A stretch of DNA of 64,000 nucleotides, from contig JAULSN010000002.1 in assembly GCA_033439765.1 (NCBI GenBank), forward strand, positions 2,232,001 to 2,296,000, written 5' to 3'. The translations under genes were made by a program, and so were the position numbers. Position 1 is the first letter of the stretch; the number at the start of each line of letters is the position of its first letter. Origin of the DNA: Lasiosphaeria ovina (lineage: Eukaryota; Ascomycota; Sordariomycetes; Sordariales; Lasiosphaeriaceae). Below the pieces are notes generated by a model. That model was given only the letters and a program-made list of their open reading frames with translations. It did no database searches and had not been told where the DNA came from. Positions 22,054-35,255 of the stretch are shown here, one piece after another.

Positions 22054-23296
22054 GAGAGGAGGTGCCCGCGATTTACCTTGGGCAAGGTATGTATGGTATG
22101 TGATGTATAGAAAGTAATCCGCAAGGTAGACAAGGTGAGGTCCCCTGGAGGTAGGCAATATAAGGCCAGGTCCAGCTGATATGGCGATGGGTGAGTGAGT
22201 GAGTGAGTTGGGGGGGGGAGAGAGACAAGCAATCTCCTGCTGGCCGTAATATGCTGGAGCGTTAACCCGAGAAACAAAGCAAAGCTGGAAGAAGCTCTCT
22301 CTCTGTGTCTATTTCCGGGCTCCCGCCGTGGGATAAATTCTGAGCGATAAAATATAAAAAAAAGGAGCGAAAAAGTTTTCACCCTTGCCGCCCCCAAAAA
22401 ATCCGGAGCAAAACAACCCCCTATTTCCTTTTTGAGCTTCTCTTATTCAAAAGAAAATAGTCCGGAGTTTTGTTCTCAAGAAAGATGCGACGTGGGAAAG
22501 GGCAGAACCCAAAAAAAAGAAAAAGCGAAAGAAAGAAAAAGTTTCAGGCTCCGTCCCGTCCGTCCAAAGCCGAGCCTAGCCCTTCCCTCGTTCACCCTTG
22601 CGTGGTTTTGCGCCAGGGCCTGCAGGTCCTAACCCGACCAACCGTTTTAGCGCGTTGAGGGAGGGGCAAATCCGGGGGATCCTGGGCGTGTAGTTGTGGT
22701 GTGGTGTGGTGGTGGTGCTGATGACGCCACTGAGCTGCGGGGAAACGGACGGGAGTTTATTGATTTGATTTGAGCCGCAGAGAGAAAATTTCCTTTTACA
22801 TGTGAGCAGCAAAATCAATAAATAAAACAACAAGGGGGCAGGAAGTGATGAATAAGACCCCTTAATTACACTCAAGAAACGCAATGAATACACTCAAAGG
22901 TGTACAGAGTAATAACAGAGAAATTATACCCAAGGCAGGGGATCTGGAGACTGAAAGGTTCCCAAGCAGCAATAGAGGTCAATAAACCGTGAAATGGAAA
23001 CAAAAATCTCAGCTTCAGCTTCAGTGTAATGGCCCATGTTAGCCACGGGCTTCAGTTATGGATGTCAAGCATGAGGATCGAGCTTCAAACTGCACTCTGA
23101 GGAATCAAGTGGCAACCACAGGACGCTGGTGTTCGGAAGAGTCTTGGCAACTCAGAAGCTCAGCAACTCACTCGGCTCGGTCAACACTCAACCCAGCCAG
23201 GCAACATCTCAACTTCGTGTCTCCAAAGTCTCAATTGCCAATTCAACAGCGCCGCCAAAAGGGCAACATCCAAGTCTATACTCTCTTTCCCACCCC
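22054..23296. other. Intergenic region, PQ-loop promoter and Sas10 3' end
   Basis: About 1.2 kb. It contains a GAGT repeat with a G run at 22194-22218 and CT-rich DNA close to the PQ-loop start, as is usual for fungal promoters. No gene was found. Confidence 0.5.
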
Positions 23297-25106
23297 TCAC
23301 AGCTTGGTACTCTTGACCAGGTTGGTCTTGATACCCGACAGCTCTCCCTGGTACCCGCCGCGGCCCTCGCCGCCCTTGTACGTGGCCTTGACGCTGCGGA
23401 GCTTCTTCTTCTTGTCCTCGTACATCATGCGCTTCTTGACGCGCGGGTTACGCACCTCCTTGCGGCGCGTGGGCATGAGGCCCTTGTTCTTCTGGATCTG
23501 GTACGTGATCTGCCGCTTGCCGTCGGGCCCCATCTCGGCCGACTCCACGATGCGCTCGTCCTTCTTGGCCTTGGCCAGCGCCTCGTGCCGCGCCGTCTTG
23601 TCCGTCCGCTTCCGCTGCGCCGCGTGCGCCACCATGTCGTAGTACGCGTCCTCGCCGTCGCGCACCTCCCGCGCCACCGTGCCCTCGTTGTCGTCGCCGC
23701 TGTGGTCGTCGTCGCCGCCCAGCTCCGTGCCGGGCCTGCCCTCCTTCTTGCCGCGGCGCTCCGCATCGACGTTGAGGCGAGCTTGTCGGTCACGCTGGTT
23801 CGGGGTTAGCTGGGCTTCTTGAGGGGTAAAAAAGGGATTGTCCACTTACAAGTCGCTCCCTGTACGGAATATCCATGTCACCACCAGCGTCACGGCCTGC
23901 TCCGGCGCGACGGCTGGCCTTCTGGACGATCTGCGAAGTGTAGAACCGCAGGCTCTTCTTGCGCTGCACCTTGTCGGCGGCTGTCCGGGCGTCAATGGTT
24001 TCCTCTTCGCCAAAGTCGGAGCGGTTGTCATCCTCTCCGTCTTCCGCCGGCGCAGCAGACAGGGCCTCTGCGCGGGCCGCTGCTGTCTTGGTGCCCTTGA
24101 GCAGGGTGGACATATCTGCCAGGGACTGCTCGACAGCCCTGGCCTTCTTGGCCTTGTCGGCCGCCTTCTTCTTGCTGGCCTTGATGTCGCCCTTGGATAG
24201 CTTCTCCTTTGTCTTCTTTGGCTTTATCGACCCATCAGACATGCTCAGATCCTCTTCCTCCGGCGGCGAGAGCATGCCGATGCTCGACACAGCCGCAGTC
24301 TTGGCCGGCTTGAGCTTCTCGACCCTCACCCACGCCTCGCGACAGCTCATCAGCGTCTCCATGACGTCGTGATCCCGCAGCTCTGCGGGGCTGAGCGTTT
24401 TCGTCTGGCCATCGAGACTGTCCCTCGCTGGGGAGGTCAGGATGGCGAAGTAGCTGGCCAGGGTGGCGAAATAGCACGCGAGCACCCAAGACTTCACCAC
24501 CTCGATAGACTTGGCTGGCTTGCCGAGTGCTTCTTTCTGCAGGGTAGCCAGCACGGGCTCCAGATCCCTGAACTCGTCCACCAGGTAGTCGAACTCGGGA
24601 TACCGCGCCTGCAACAGCTTGTACCTCTCGTTGGGGGTCATCTCGCTCGTGATCTCGGCGTCGTTGAGGACCTCGACCACGACGTCCTCGTCAGCGCCGT
24701 CCGCTGCAGCCTCGCCCTTGGTTGTAGAAGCCAACCACTCGCCCTCGTCAAACGCGAAATCGGCCTCGTTCATCTTGGCCAGCTTCTTGACCTGGAGCCT
24801 CCGGGCCTCTGCCTCTTCTTCCTGCAGTGCGTGTTAGTGAACGCGGGGCTATCGTCAGATTGCCGACAAAGGCCGTCAGAATAGCAAAGAGCTTACCAAG
24901 GCATCCGCCTCGGTCTCAATGACATCGGCATCGTAGTACTCCTTGCGCGAGGTGCCCCACCAGCCGTCGTCGCCTTCTTGGTCGCCGCGCTGGCCCTGCT
25001 CTTCGTCGTCGTCGGACAGGTCGTCGTTCTTGGCGGCTGCCTTTTTTCCGCCCTTTTTTTGCTTCTTTGCGGGAGCCGCGGCTTCTGTCTGCTCTTCCTC
25101 GTCGCT

Positions 25107-25147
<41 letters not shown>

Positions 25148-25385
25148 TGGCGAAGACCTCCTCATCCGAAGCCTCGAGGAAGGCGTCCTCCTTCTCCTGC
25201 CAGCGCAGCCGCTTCGACCGCGGCTCGTCCTCGAAGTCGATGCGGTCCTCCTCTTTGGCAAAGTACTCGTCCTCCGAGTCGGCCACGTCGCGGTACGTCT
25301 TGACCGTCAGCCGGGCATCGTTGGGGTCGACCTCGCGGGGCCCCGCGGGCTCCGAGTTCCTCGGGGCCTTGCGCTTCTTCGCCAT
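23297..25385 (-). CDS. SAS10: U3 snoRNP / SSU processome protein Sas10 (Utp3)
   Basis: Three exons, 25385-24897, 24821-23850 and 23794-23297, give 652 residues. Donors are GTAAGC and GTAAGT; both branch sites read CTAAC. The N-terminus is basic, then very acidic, with a run of 13 Asp near residues 82-95 from a GAC microsatellite. The Sas10/Utp3/C1D domain lies around residues 215-290 (YPEFDYLVDEFRDLEPVL, then KSWVLACYFATLASYFAIL). The C-terminal Sas10 domain covers about the last 75 residues (GPDGKRQITYQIQKNKGL, RRKEVRNPRVKKR, GGYQGELSGI), ending KSTKL. The protein is part of the small-subunit processome in the nucleolus and is needed for 18S rRNA processing. It is divergent from the KDSR gene over an 821-bp shared region. 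Confidence 0.93.
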
Positions 25386-26206
25386 ATTTTGCAGGGAGGG
25401 AGTGCCTTCCTTTCGACCGTATGGGTGTTCTGAGGATAGGATCCCAAGTTTAGAATTGGATCACACTTGTCGTCGCTATGCTATTGCATGGGGTCGTGTT
25501 CCCAAGAATTTTATTTAGCTTCTCGTTGCTTCGTCGTTGAGTGGTTCGCAATTGTAGGATCGGACTTTGCGATAAGCGATTGTGGGAGAATTTTTTTTCG
25601 GCGCCCGTTTGCCTGCCATGCCTGGCCGTTCCTACGGGACGGCAGGTGAACCCCACCAACCACTACTGTCCCCGCTATATCAAGCTCTCGGGTCAGTGCG
25701 TTGGTCAAATTACAGCTGTATTTCCGTACCGGGCTGTACGGAGTACTATGGTATAGTATACAGAATATCCGTGGATGGAAGTCGTGCAATAATCCTCTTC
25801 CAGCTGAGACTAAATCCCGGAATTGTGATTTGCCATTGCATCCGCATTATCCGTATTCTCGTCAATATCTCTAGCTATTATGACTGAGCGCCCAACTGTA
25901 TTCCTTCTTTGGCATACAATAGGGGCGGAAGGAGCAGCGCAGGGCATCAAGTCCGAGCCAACGGCCCCACCATTCCATGGATGGATTGACATCCATTGCG
26001 GGCAGTTACTTTATAATTGGTAGGAGTGATGAATGTCAGACTTGGCAAATTCATCGCGCTCAGTAACCACCTAACCCATGTCGGTGGCTGCTGATACGCA
26101 GCACCTATGGGATATTAAAACTACCCTAGGGAAAACTAACAATTACGCGGAGGATATATAAAATCCCCTGTGAGCCCGAGTCTGCCGCAGCTATTCCGTA
26201 TTCTCG
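25386..26206. other. Shared promoter region of Sas10 and KDSR
   Basis: An 821-bp divergent intergenic region. It contains the word TACGGAGTA at 25737-25745 and AT-rich DNA close to the KDSR start. No open frame of note. Confidence 0.6.
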
Positions 26207-27507
26207 ATGGACCGTTTACTATTCCAGATCCAGAGCCTCCTAAACGTCTCTTGGACCTCATCGGCCGCAGTTGCAGCAACCCTGACTGTCGCCATCGTCA
26301 TCGCCGCCACCATGGGATTGTTTGGCAAAAAGAACCACATGCCCGTCGAGGGCCGGGTATGTTCATTTGTGTCTCGTTGTTTGTCGTGGTTTTCCCCGAC
26401 ATAAGCAGCAAAGCAACTCTGCGGGACTCAATGGCTACTAGTGGCTGACTTTTTTTCTCTCCAAGACGGTCCTCGTCACCGGCGCCTCGGAGGGAATGGG
26501 TCGCAGCGCCGCCGTGCAGCTAGCGGCCAAGGGCGCCAACGTCATCATTGTGTCGCGCAACGTCGGCCGCCTGGAGGAGGCTCTCGTCGAGGTCAAGGTA
26601 TGGAGAGACCTTGCCCACGTCCAGCAGTTTGGGAATCCCTAAACAGGGCTTGCTTGTATATGGCCTGCCTAACTAACCGCTCCCCTTTTCTCCTTCTTCC
26701 CCACAGGCGGCCGCCAAATTCCCGCAGACGCAGCGGTTCCTCTACATCTCGGCCGACGTCTCGGAGAAGGACTTTGCCGAGCGCGTGGTGGCCGAGGCCA
26801 TGGCGTGGAACGCCGGGGCGGCGCCCGACATTGTGTGGTGCGTGGCGGGCATGTCGACACCCATGCTGTGGGCCGACGACGGGGCCATGGACGCGGCGCG
26901 GCGCAACATGGACGTCAACTACTTTGGCGCCGCCGAGATGTCGCGCGCCATCCTGCGCGTGTGGCTGGCGCCCGAGAACGCCGCCACTCCCAACGCCCAG
27001 CCCAAGCACATCATCTTCACGGCCTCGGTGCTCGCCCTGTTCGCCATCGTCGGCTACGGCCCTTACTCGCCCTCCAAGTGGGCGCTGCGCGGGCTCGCCG
27101 ACACCCTCGCCATGGAGCTGCAGCTGTACCCGGACCACCCCGTGCGCGTGCACGTCGTGTACCCGGCCACCATCACCAGCCCCGGGTTCGACCGCGAGAA
27201 CCTGACCAAGCCCGCCATCACGGTCGAGCTCGAGAAGACCGAGCCGCAGGAGACGCCCGACACGGTCGCCCGCCGCGCCATCGACGGCCTCGAGGCCGGC
27301 CACTACTTCGTCACCCTGTCGTTCCTGGGCAACCTCATGCGCTGCGGCATCATGGGCGCCTCGCCGCGCAACAACTGGTTCCTCGACACTCTCATCGGCT
27401 GGTTCGTCCCCATCATCTACTTCTTTGTGCTCCGCGACTTTGACGGCCAGGTGCGCGGTTGGGCCAAGAAGCATGGCCATCCCAGCGCGCACGCCAAGAA
27501 GCCCTGA
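26207..27507 (+). CDS. 3-ketodihydrosphingosine reductase
   Basis: Three exons, 26207-26356, 26466-26597 and 26707-27507, give 360 residues. Donors are GTATGT and GTATGG; acceptors are CCAAG and CACAG. It is a short-chain dehydrogenase. The cofactor loop TGASEGMGR is at residues 55-63. The catalytic set is N165, S201, Y214 and K218 (YSPSK). An N-terminal membrane helix spans about residues 14-40 and a hydrophobic C-terminal stretch IGWFVPIIYFFVL fits ER anchoring, as in yeast Tsc10. The enzyme reduces 3-ketodihydrosphingosine to dihydrosphingosine with NADPH, the second step of sphingolipid synthesis, on the cytosolic side of the ER. The membrane anchors and the FTASVLALFAIVGYGPYSPSKWALRG context separate it from other SDRs. 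Both introns are 109 nt. Confidence 0.9.
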
Positions 27508-28132
27508 GCCGGCGGCGTGGGACTCCTGCCGTACGCTCAGGGAGAAGATCATCGTGTAAAGTAGATTGTACAGATACGACCGAGTTACAAAGTGAAGAAT
27601 GTGGAAGGCCAAGCAACAGCTTCACATATCTCTGTTCCAAAATGCTGGACGAGTGATGAACCAGCCTCCCTCTTGATGGCTCACCAAAGGGTCAAAGGGG
27701 AGGCGGTGACTATTAGAAGGAGAAGAGCGAAAATATTAAATTCACAAGGACGGCTCGTCTCCCTTTTGTGGTTAGCTAGCGAGGGTCTTTCCAGGCCTGT
27801 TTTATTTACTCAATCGGTATTCTTTCCAGATGGCACCAGGGGATCAGATGGTACTTTGTATTACTACTTAGTAGTACTGTCAAGGCTAGGGTATCATACT
27901 ACGTACGCTTTTTTTCTTCTAGGCAAAACGCTCACCAAATCGTGGTTCGTACATACCACGACTCTCTCGCCCCCCACCTCCCCAGAAACGACAACCTTCA
28001 TTGGCCACGATCTACGTGGCCAGTCCTTCCCTGCCCGCCAGAGCAGGAGACGAAACAGGACATTACATTAGGAAGAGCAGAGACATGGGTATATCTTCTG
28101 GAACGGACGGCCATGCAAAGAAACGCAATCCA
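27508..28132. other. Convergent 3' region of KDSR and the DUF4419 gene
   Basis: Between two converging genes. No coding signal; the sequence probably holds both 3' UTRs. Confidence 0.6.
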
Positions 28133-28997
28133 TCATGCCAAGTACATGAACCATCCAGACTCTGGTTGCAGGGTGTCGTAGCCATCCCACCCCCCACCAC
28201 CACTCCCGCCCAGCACAAGAGACGAGGACGGCGGCTCGACGGGGCCGGCATCGCTAATCCGTCCCGCCAGCGGCGACGCGTCTTCCGCGACGGATCGCGT
28301 GACGCGCATGGCCAAGGACCCGGCGAGCAGCTCGACGGGGATGCGGGCGCCGCCGTCGAGCAGCGTGACGGGAACCTTGGCGAAGCCGACGGGCACGTCG
28401 CTCCTCGAGATGCTCACAACGCCGCCGCCTGCTCCGGCTGGCGAGCCCGACGAAGGAAGGTGGGGAGGATGGAGGCAGCGGCCGGCCTCGTCCCAGTAGC
28501 AGAAGGCCGTGATCCAGCCCGAGTACGTGACGCGGCCGCTGCCGTTGGGGCGGTGCTGGTCGACGATGGCGGCCCAGAAGCGGCGCGCGGCAGGCCCATC
28601 GGGGTCGCGGAACGAGCCCGCCAGGTTGGTTAGTACGGGCCGCAGCACGCGGCGGTACCACTCGGCGGGGCCGGGGCCGAAGTCTGAAGACGGGAAGGAG
28701 AGCCGGCTCTCGCAGCGGCGGGCAATCTCGTCCCAGTCGGCGGCGTCGCCCAGCAGCGTGACGGCTGGGATGCCGCACCGCGTCCCCCAGCTGTATGTGA
28801 AGTACTTTTGCATCGTGCCCATGAAGATGATGCTCGCGACGGCCTGGTCTGTCGCACGCGTGGTGCTGAAGGCCGGCAGGATCCAGTCGCGCAGCGCCGG
28901 GTCGCGTACGCGCGTGCCGAGCAGCTGGCCCATCTGCGAGGCCACGGCCCCGTGGTCGAAGTTTGGAGCTGAGACGTCGGCGTCGATGTGGAGGTGG

Positions 28998-29030
<33 letters not shown>

Positions 29031-29494
29031 GGCAGTGTCTCGTGCTGCCCAACCAGGTTCGAGCGCAGGTCCGCGGCGTTGGCGTTGACGTAGGCACTGA
29101 GCTGGGTCAGGATGGCGAACCACACGTCGTCGGGCCGCAGCACCAGCTTGTGGTGCTCGTTGTAGGCCTCGATGCAGGCATGTACGAGGCCGTTCTTTGT
29201 CGCGAACGTGGTCGAGGTCCGCCGGTCGAGTCGGTCGGCGAAGGAGCTGTCGAGGACGGTGCGCCGGGACATGGCTCGCGGGCTACCGCTGTCACGGCCG
29301 CCTCTCCCCCGCCGGCTCCCGTCGAAGCCCGAGACAACGCCCGCGGCGGCGGCGTCGTCGTCGTCATTGCTCGTCGTGCTCGCCAGCAGCTGTTCTGGGG
29401 ATGTTGCCTGAACGTATCTGCCGCTGCCGTGGAGCTGGCTCTGCTTGCCCCAGCTCTCGGCTATCCGTGACGATGGCCTGACTGTCACGGGCAT
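28133..29494 (-). CDS. DUF4419 protein
   Basis: Single-exon gene of 453 residues. Residues 1-75 are low complexity (Asp/Ala/Gly/Arg). The DUF4419 core starts with NGLVHACIEAYNEHHKLVL and RPDDVWFAILTQLSAYVNAN near 102-140. It continues through the TRATDQAVASIIFMGTMQKY segment, which leads to a conserved YFTYSWGTRCGIPAVTLLG stretch. It closes with TYSGWITAFCYWDE and the terminal ESGWFMY. Function is unknown; the family is widespread in ascomycetes and basidiomycetes and is predicted to be cytosolic. A run of nine or ten Gln near residues 155-165 comes from CTG repeats at 29000-29029 and is probably an insert in a surface loop. It is divergent from the DUF3716 gene. Confidence 0.8.
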
Positions 29495-31423
29495 TGTGTG
29501 TGGTTGCTGTGGTGTTTCCTCCTACGTCTGCTCCAACCTGCGCCTGGGTTAATGGGGAACCGGTGGGCAGTGCGACAGCCACATAAAAAGAAAGCTCGGG
29601 AAGGGAGAAAGGGTGAAAAGGGGGTTTTGTAATTTTTGCTACTTGAAGTCGTCCATGGTGACGGGCTTGGCTTGCATTATGATAGACAGACAGACAGACA
29701 TGAGAGCCAATCCCGCGCAGCCGTCAAAGGGCGTGCGGGACGAGCATAGCGCGGCTGTCTTGACCGGACCGGACCGATACAACCAAGTCGCCAGGGTGGT
29801 GTTGCCGAAGGCAGACGCGGATAGGGGCCGGGGGACAGGCTAAGCCCTATCGCTTGACCGAGCACTGGCCCCGTGTCTCGAAAAATGGAAAAGGGGAATC
29901 GGCTGCCACCCGTCTAAGCCTCAAACAGCACCGATCGACGGGATTGGTGAGCCAGTGCCGGGAGGAATGCTGGATATGACGGCGATCCGCCAGCTCGGTA
30001 TCTGTCCTGTCGTCTTTTGCTTGGTTCCATTTTCTTTTTGTGGATTAAATTCCTCTCTGGCCTGCTTGCCTGCCGCAACACGCAACACGCACACGCCACA
30101 TACATACACATGCGATATGACCAACCAAATTAGCCCTTTTTCCTCGAGGCCGTCTGGGAATCTGTATGTTCGCCGCCTGGTCGATCGAGCATTAGGGCTT
30201 GGCATATCCGTATCCGTTTGACCTTTGCGGATATTTCGAACGGATACTCGTTGTCGGAGCCATGGTGCCAATGAAGGCGCAGTGCAGTACGTACACAGTG
30301 GAGAGAAAGGCGGATGGATGCGGATGCGACCTGCCTGATTGTCTGAAGCGGCGAGTCGAGGGACCAGTGCTTGCTTCCACGACTGCGAGAAACTGGCCAC
30401 GCACCGGAGACTCCGAGATGGTGAGTATCATTGGGTTGCGTGGCCCGTCCCAAGACCCAAACACGCGCATCCGCGGCCCCCAGCAGAAGCCAGCTGCCGC
30501 ATCCATCTCCATTCCCGTCGCCGACTGCCGTTTGCCCACAACAACGTTACCACCTCCGAAGTGGTAGCCTCTAGGACTAGGTGAGGTGGATGCACCTCGT
30601 TACCTACCTGAAGTGCAGTACCTATCTAGCAACTCAACTCGGATGCCTTGGCTGAGACCCAGGTTCCTTCCGTTCGTGATACCGGAACGAGGGAATCAGG
30701 GAATAATCGGGCACCGAGCATGATGGCAGCTTCGGTGACCACAACGAATGAACCTACGAATGAATTAGTTTGTTTACTGGAGGATTCGATAACGAAACGC
30801 CTGCAGCCAGCGCCATCACTCGCTTGGTTTTGCTTTGCAAGGCCGGAAAGCGGTGCGACGGGAGATACAATCAGACACACAAATTGTCGCACAGCGCCGC
30901 AGGGTTCGTAGGCGGGCAAGTTTGTGTTTGCAAGAATTGAACCTAGACATGCTGCGTGGCCTGGCCTGGTCAAACTCTATGGAATGCACTGAACCATCTC
31001 CATCCCTTCCCTTGTTGTGGGAAGGAGAAACCCATTTGAGTCTCTGACGGCCTGTGGCTGGCAACTGCACTCAACTGCAAAGCAAAGAGCAGGGATATGA
31101 GCACGGACCATGCAGGCCCCAGCAGCTGGCTTCTGGTTGGACAATGGCGACATGTATTTCCCCGCAGGCCGCTCTGGTTCCCTACCATGTACACAGTAAG
31201 CTACGGAGTAATCAGGTGTAGCTGATTAGCAGATTACGTACAGTAGCAGGGCAGGCTGGCTGGCATCTCCCTTTTCTACGAGGCCCAAAAATACTCAATT
31301 TTACAGCTGACGACAGCTGCTCATCGCCATCGAATCCTCCCGCCCGCGACCTGCGACGCAGCAGCCCATCGCAACCCGGGCTCGTGACACTGGCGGTTTA
31401 CGAAGTGCTCGCCGGGCCTGAGC
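29495..31423. other. Divergent region between the DUF4419 and DUF3716 genes
   Basis: About 1.9 kb without a convincing gene. It includes a GACA repeat at 29684-29702 and TACGGAGTA at 31202-31210. The promoters of both neighbours should lie here. Confidence 0.5.
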
Positions 31424-32056
31424 ATGAAATCCGTGGCGCGCCCGATCCGAGGCCGGCCGAGTAAGGTGACGAAGCCGGGCACGCCGGCACGCGCCGCCCG
31501 CCCAGCCCGTCACCACCACCAGCTCTCCCAGGCCGAGCTGCAGCACGCCCTCGAGCACGGCCTCGACCACGCCCTCGACGACGGCCAGCACGACCACGAC
31601 CACGACCACACCCACCAACACCCCGACCACAACCTCGACAAGTCCCATCAGCAACAACACCCCGACAACCCCTTCGCCCCCCACGACGACGACGCCGTAG
31701 CTGCCATGACCGCCGACGAGTACGCCGCCGCCGCCGCCGTCGCCGTTATGGACGCCGACATGCACGCCGCCGCCGCCGATGCCCAGGGTGAAGCCGAGGC
31801 CGATGCCGACATGGACGACGACGACGACGACCCCGACCACAACGACTACCCCTCGGCCGCCTCCCAGCAGACCATTGGCTCCCATGTTGACCTCGCCGCT
31901 GCATCTAACCTCTTGGCAAACGGCGGTGGCGGCGGAGGCGGCGGCCCTCGTACATCAACCCCTTCGGCCGCCCAGCACCAGCAGCACTCACAACATCCCC
32001 AGCACCCGCAACACCAAACCCAGGACATGTCGCAGGCTCTTCTCCCCCACCAACTC

Positions 32057-32097
<41 letters not shown>

Positions 32098-32582
32098 GCA
32101 GCGTCAGCAGCAGCAGCAGCAGCCCCAGGCCCAGATGCAATCCTCCCACCAGTCCGTGGACCCCTCGCTCGTCAAAACTACCGAGGTTTTTGCCCACGAG
32201 TCTGGCTATAGCGGGCTCAACGTCGAGAGCGCCCTGGCTAAACGCCTGGCCCGCGAGCCCGGCCACCGCCTTGCCCAGCAGCGCCGTTCCGACCAGCTTC
32301 TCAATCTCGCCCGCCGCAGCAACGTCGAAGCCCTCTTTGCCCACATCGCCGGCGAGCCTGCCCACGTCCCATGTAAGAACTGCCACAAGGGCCACGGCCC
32401 CTGGACAAGCTGCATCGTGGTCGAGGGCCAGATGTGCGGCAGCTGCGCAAACTGTTGGTTCAACGCCAGCGGCGCTAGATGCAGTTTCCACGGTAAGCCC
32501 CCCTTTCCCACACGACTGGCTGGAACACATGACTAACCACGTTCATTCTTTGTTGTATAGAGACTCGAGTCCCGCAGCTGGC

Positions 32583-32621
<39 letters not shown>

Positions 32622-32985
32622 CCCGCCAATTATACCCGCCAGCGCTGTCGGCCTGTCAGCTGCCGATCCAACCTACCACTATCCCACCCCCCATAGTCTG
32701 GCCCATGCCACCATGGTGGGAGGAGCCGTAGCCCACCCCGCCCTGCTGACCAGCAACCCCATATTGCAGCAGATGGTGACCCGCGCCATGACGGACGTGC
32801 GCGGGGCTGACAAGGCCACGAGACAGCTGATCCTAATCGACATCACGGCGAAGCAGTTGGCCCTGCAGATTGTCGAGTACGAGGAAATGGCGGCAGGCCA
32901 GGACCCGCAGCAGCAGCAGCAGCAGCAGCCCGGCGGCCCCGGCATCTCGCGCCAAGGCGGCATGGGCGACAACACGGGGGCCTGA
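31424..32985 (+). CDS. DUF3716 protein with His-rich and poly-Gln regions
   Basis: Two exons, 31424-32492 and 32561-32985, give 497 residues (donor GTAAGC, branch ACTAAC, acceptor TATAG). The conserved domain, about residues 312-357, has CKNCHKGHGPWTSC, then GSCANCWFNASGARCSFHE. Its cysteines are set as CxxC-x9-C and CxxC with a final C, typical of fungal DUF3716 and likely to bind zinc. The N-terminus begins with a basic segment, RPIRGRPSKVTK, that resembles an AT-hook (RGRP). It is followed by a His/Asp stretch (QHDHDHDHTHQHPDH, about 55-69), Ala- and Asp-rich runs, and long Gln runs at about 210-235. A second Gln run begins exon 2, and a short helical region near 435-470 may be a coiled coil. 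A nuclear or chromatin role is plausible but not shown. Confidence 0.8.
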
Positions 32986-35255
32986 AGAGGACGGGACCGG
33001 CGCATCCTTCTCTCTTGTTTGTTTGTTTGTTCGTTGCTCTACGATACCCGTCGCGCCTCGTTTCGGTTTGCTTTCACCCTCTCGCTCGAGTATCCGTTCA
33101 GACCGTCGCTCTTCGCCAAGCTGGGCAAGACTGAAGTCGTGGTCCTGGCCTGTTCTGGCTGTTATTAATGTGGCATTTTCTTTGGGCGTCTGAGCACAAC
33201 CTGGTTTCCCAGGCTTCATTGAGGATGATGTTTGGCTAGCGAAAGCCGGAAGCAGAGACACACAGACGTCTTTCATTTTTGTCATTTGCGCCGCTCACTG
33301 CACAACAACCTGTCCTCATACCGATACGCCTACCTCCGCCATTCGCTCGACTGCAGCCCAGTTGTAGTCCCCGACTTGGACCTTCTTCCAGCGGATGGAC
33401 GGGCCAAGCGAGTAATGCACAATTTACAATTCACAAACAAGCCCCTCTGCTTAGTCGTTTTTTTTTCCCTCATCGCGATCGCTCCCGGGCTGTCCGAGCC
33501 GGAGCGGATATGTCTTTTAATTGTCTTCCCTTTTCCACATCTCCTACCTCGGCATGGATTGCACTGCGATACCCCTTCATATCTGTTTTCTGTTGCGCTT
33601 CTAATAGCTCGAGCCTAATTAACCCTTCGGAGCACAAAGTCGACCGGGCTCCCGCAGCCTAATAGCCCCCATTGTTTACATCCACCTCCCTGTCGGCGAA
33701 CTTGGCGTGTTGCCCCGGATTGCAGAGAGATTGTCGTCAAAACAAACCCCTAATTCGTGTGTACGACGTTTGTTACCCTTTACCCCCGCGACTAGGCTGT
33801 TTCTCTTTTACGACTGACTGTGTTGTCTCTGTTCGACACTTGCCCAGGGGGGGCGTCGAAAAAAATGGCTTTTACTGTCTCGAGAATAGGCGGCTTCTCG
33901 CTATTGTCGTGGCTACTGTATAGCCATATATCTAGCTAGTTTGTCGTTGGGGGCGGAGGGGGGGCGCTCACACGGTTGAGGGGTGGTGGATATGAAAAAG
34001 GAAGGCAACAAGATTGCAAAAAGAAGAAGAAATATTTGGCGGACGGATTGGATGGCCGAGGGCGGGAACAGTGCCAGTCATGGTTGGACGTGACCAAGCG
34101 TGTTGGTACCTGCATATCTTGCCTTGGTTGGGTGGACATATAAACGAGCCACCGTCAACTTTTGTGTCCGCCAGAAAATAACTGGAAATACCCCTTGTCT
34201 CTCTTTGTCTGTCTGTCTTTATGTGCGTGTATGTGTTCCTGTTTGTGTCGTGTCCCGAGCGGCTTTAAAAATCACACTTACCTATGCTATAATTGACGTA
34301 ACAGTAGGATATGATTATCTGTCGCCCTTTTGACGAGTGCGGATTTTCATACTGTTGAGCCATGATGAAGATTCGCCTTGAGCTTATCACCATGGCTTTA
34401 GCGTTGAGAGCTACATCTAGTCGTCACCAAAACACTCTCATGCCTCGGGGACTAGAAACCGTGAGCCCGTCAACTAACTTGAAGTGTATAAACACGCTCG
34501 TCTCTAAAAGAAAAGAAAAAGAAAGAAGCCTTTGGAGTATTATGCATCCTCACTTGCACGGCATATACCACGCCGTCCGCTGTGAGTGGGAGCCAGGGAT
34601 AGTGCTCTAGGAAACTTACCCGCCTGAGCTACGCAACATTGGTCCCGGAGGCTGTCGTAGAGGAGAAAGCACTGTTTCCGGACGGAGCCGTCTTGGACCT
34701 GGATTGGGGTTACGACATGTACCAGGGCAGACACATACATACGCGCGCAGGCGGAGGTAGGCTTGAGCTCGACCTGACCGAGCTCGGATGGCGATGGCAT
34801 GGCGGAGCTCCTGGGCACGACCACGGTGAAGCGAAATTCGTGGCGGCGAACCTCCGGCTAGTGGGGACTTTTATTTTTACTTTTTTTTTTTTGCTCTTCG
34901 ATGCCAGGCGGAAGGCTGCCAGGATCAGCGTCGTGGCGGGCTTGCTCATCTATGAAAGAAAAAAAAGGTAGTTGGACTTACTGGCTGGTTATTTTGACTC
35001 TGGCCTTCAGAACGCTCGCCTCGCGCGGCTGGACTATAAGGGGCTTTCGCTTTGGATGGAGAGAGCGCGAACCTTCTCGCGACAGCAGTCACGCTGCTCC
35101 AGTTGGGGAGGACAGTGACCATGACTTGACGGCTGGCGAGCTTTTGTCTCGAGATGATGCCAGGGCCCCTGGAGCCTAGCGACACCCTCGAGACACAACC
35201 AGGAAAGGAAAGGAACCTGAAGACAGGTAACATCGTCCCACCTCCGACAGCTCAC
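32986..35255. other. Gene-poor region downstream of the DUF3716 gene
   Basis: No gene is supported. A minus-strand open frame at 34540-34824 and fragments around 34700-34960 read partly protein-like and could be further decayed exons of the ankyrin gene, but A-rich runs and stops interrupt them. Confidence 0.4.

Noticed and set aside
26593..27612. Minus-strand open frame of 339 codons opposite KDSR
   Set aside because: It is the antisense of a well-conserved SDR gene with correct introns. The long frame comes from high GC at third positions.
28254..29123. Long minus-strand frame overlapping DUF4419 in another phase
   Set aside because: Arg/Pro/Ala-rich shadow of the conserved frame, with no domain.
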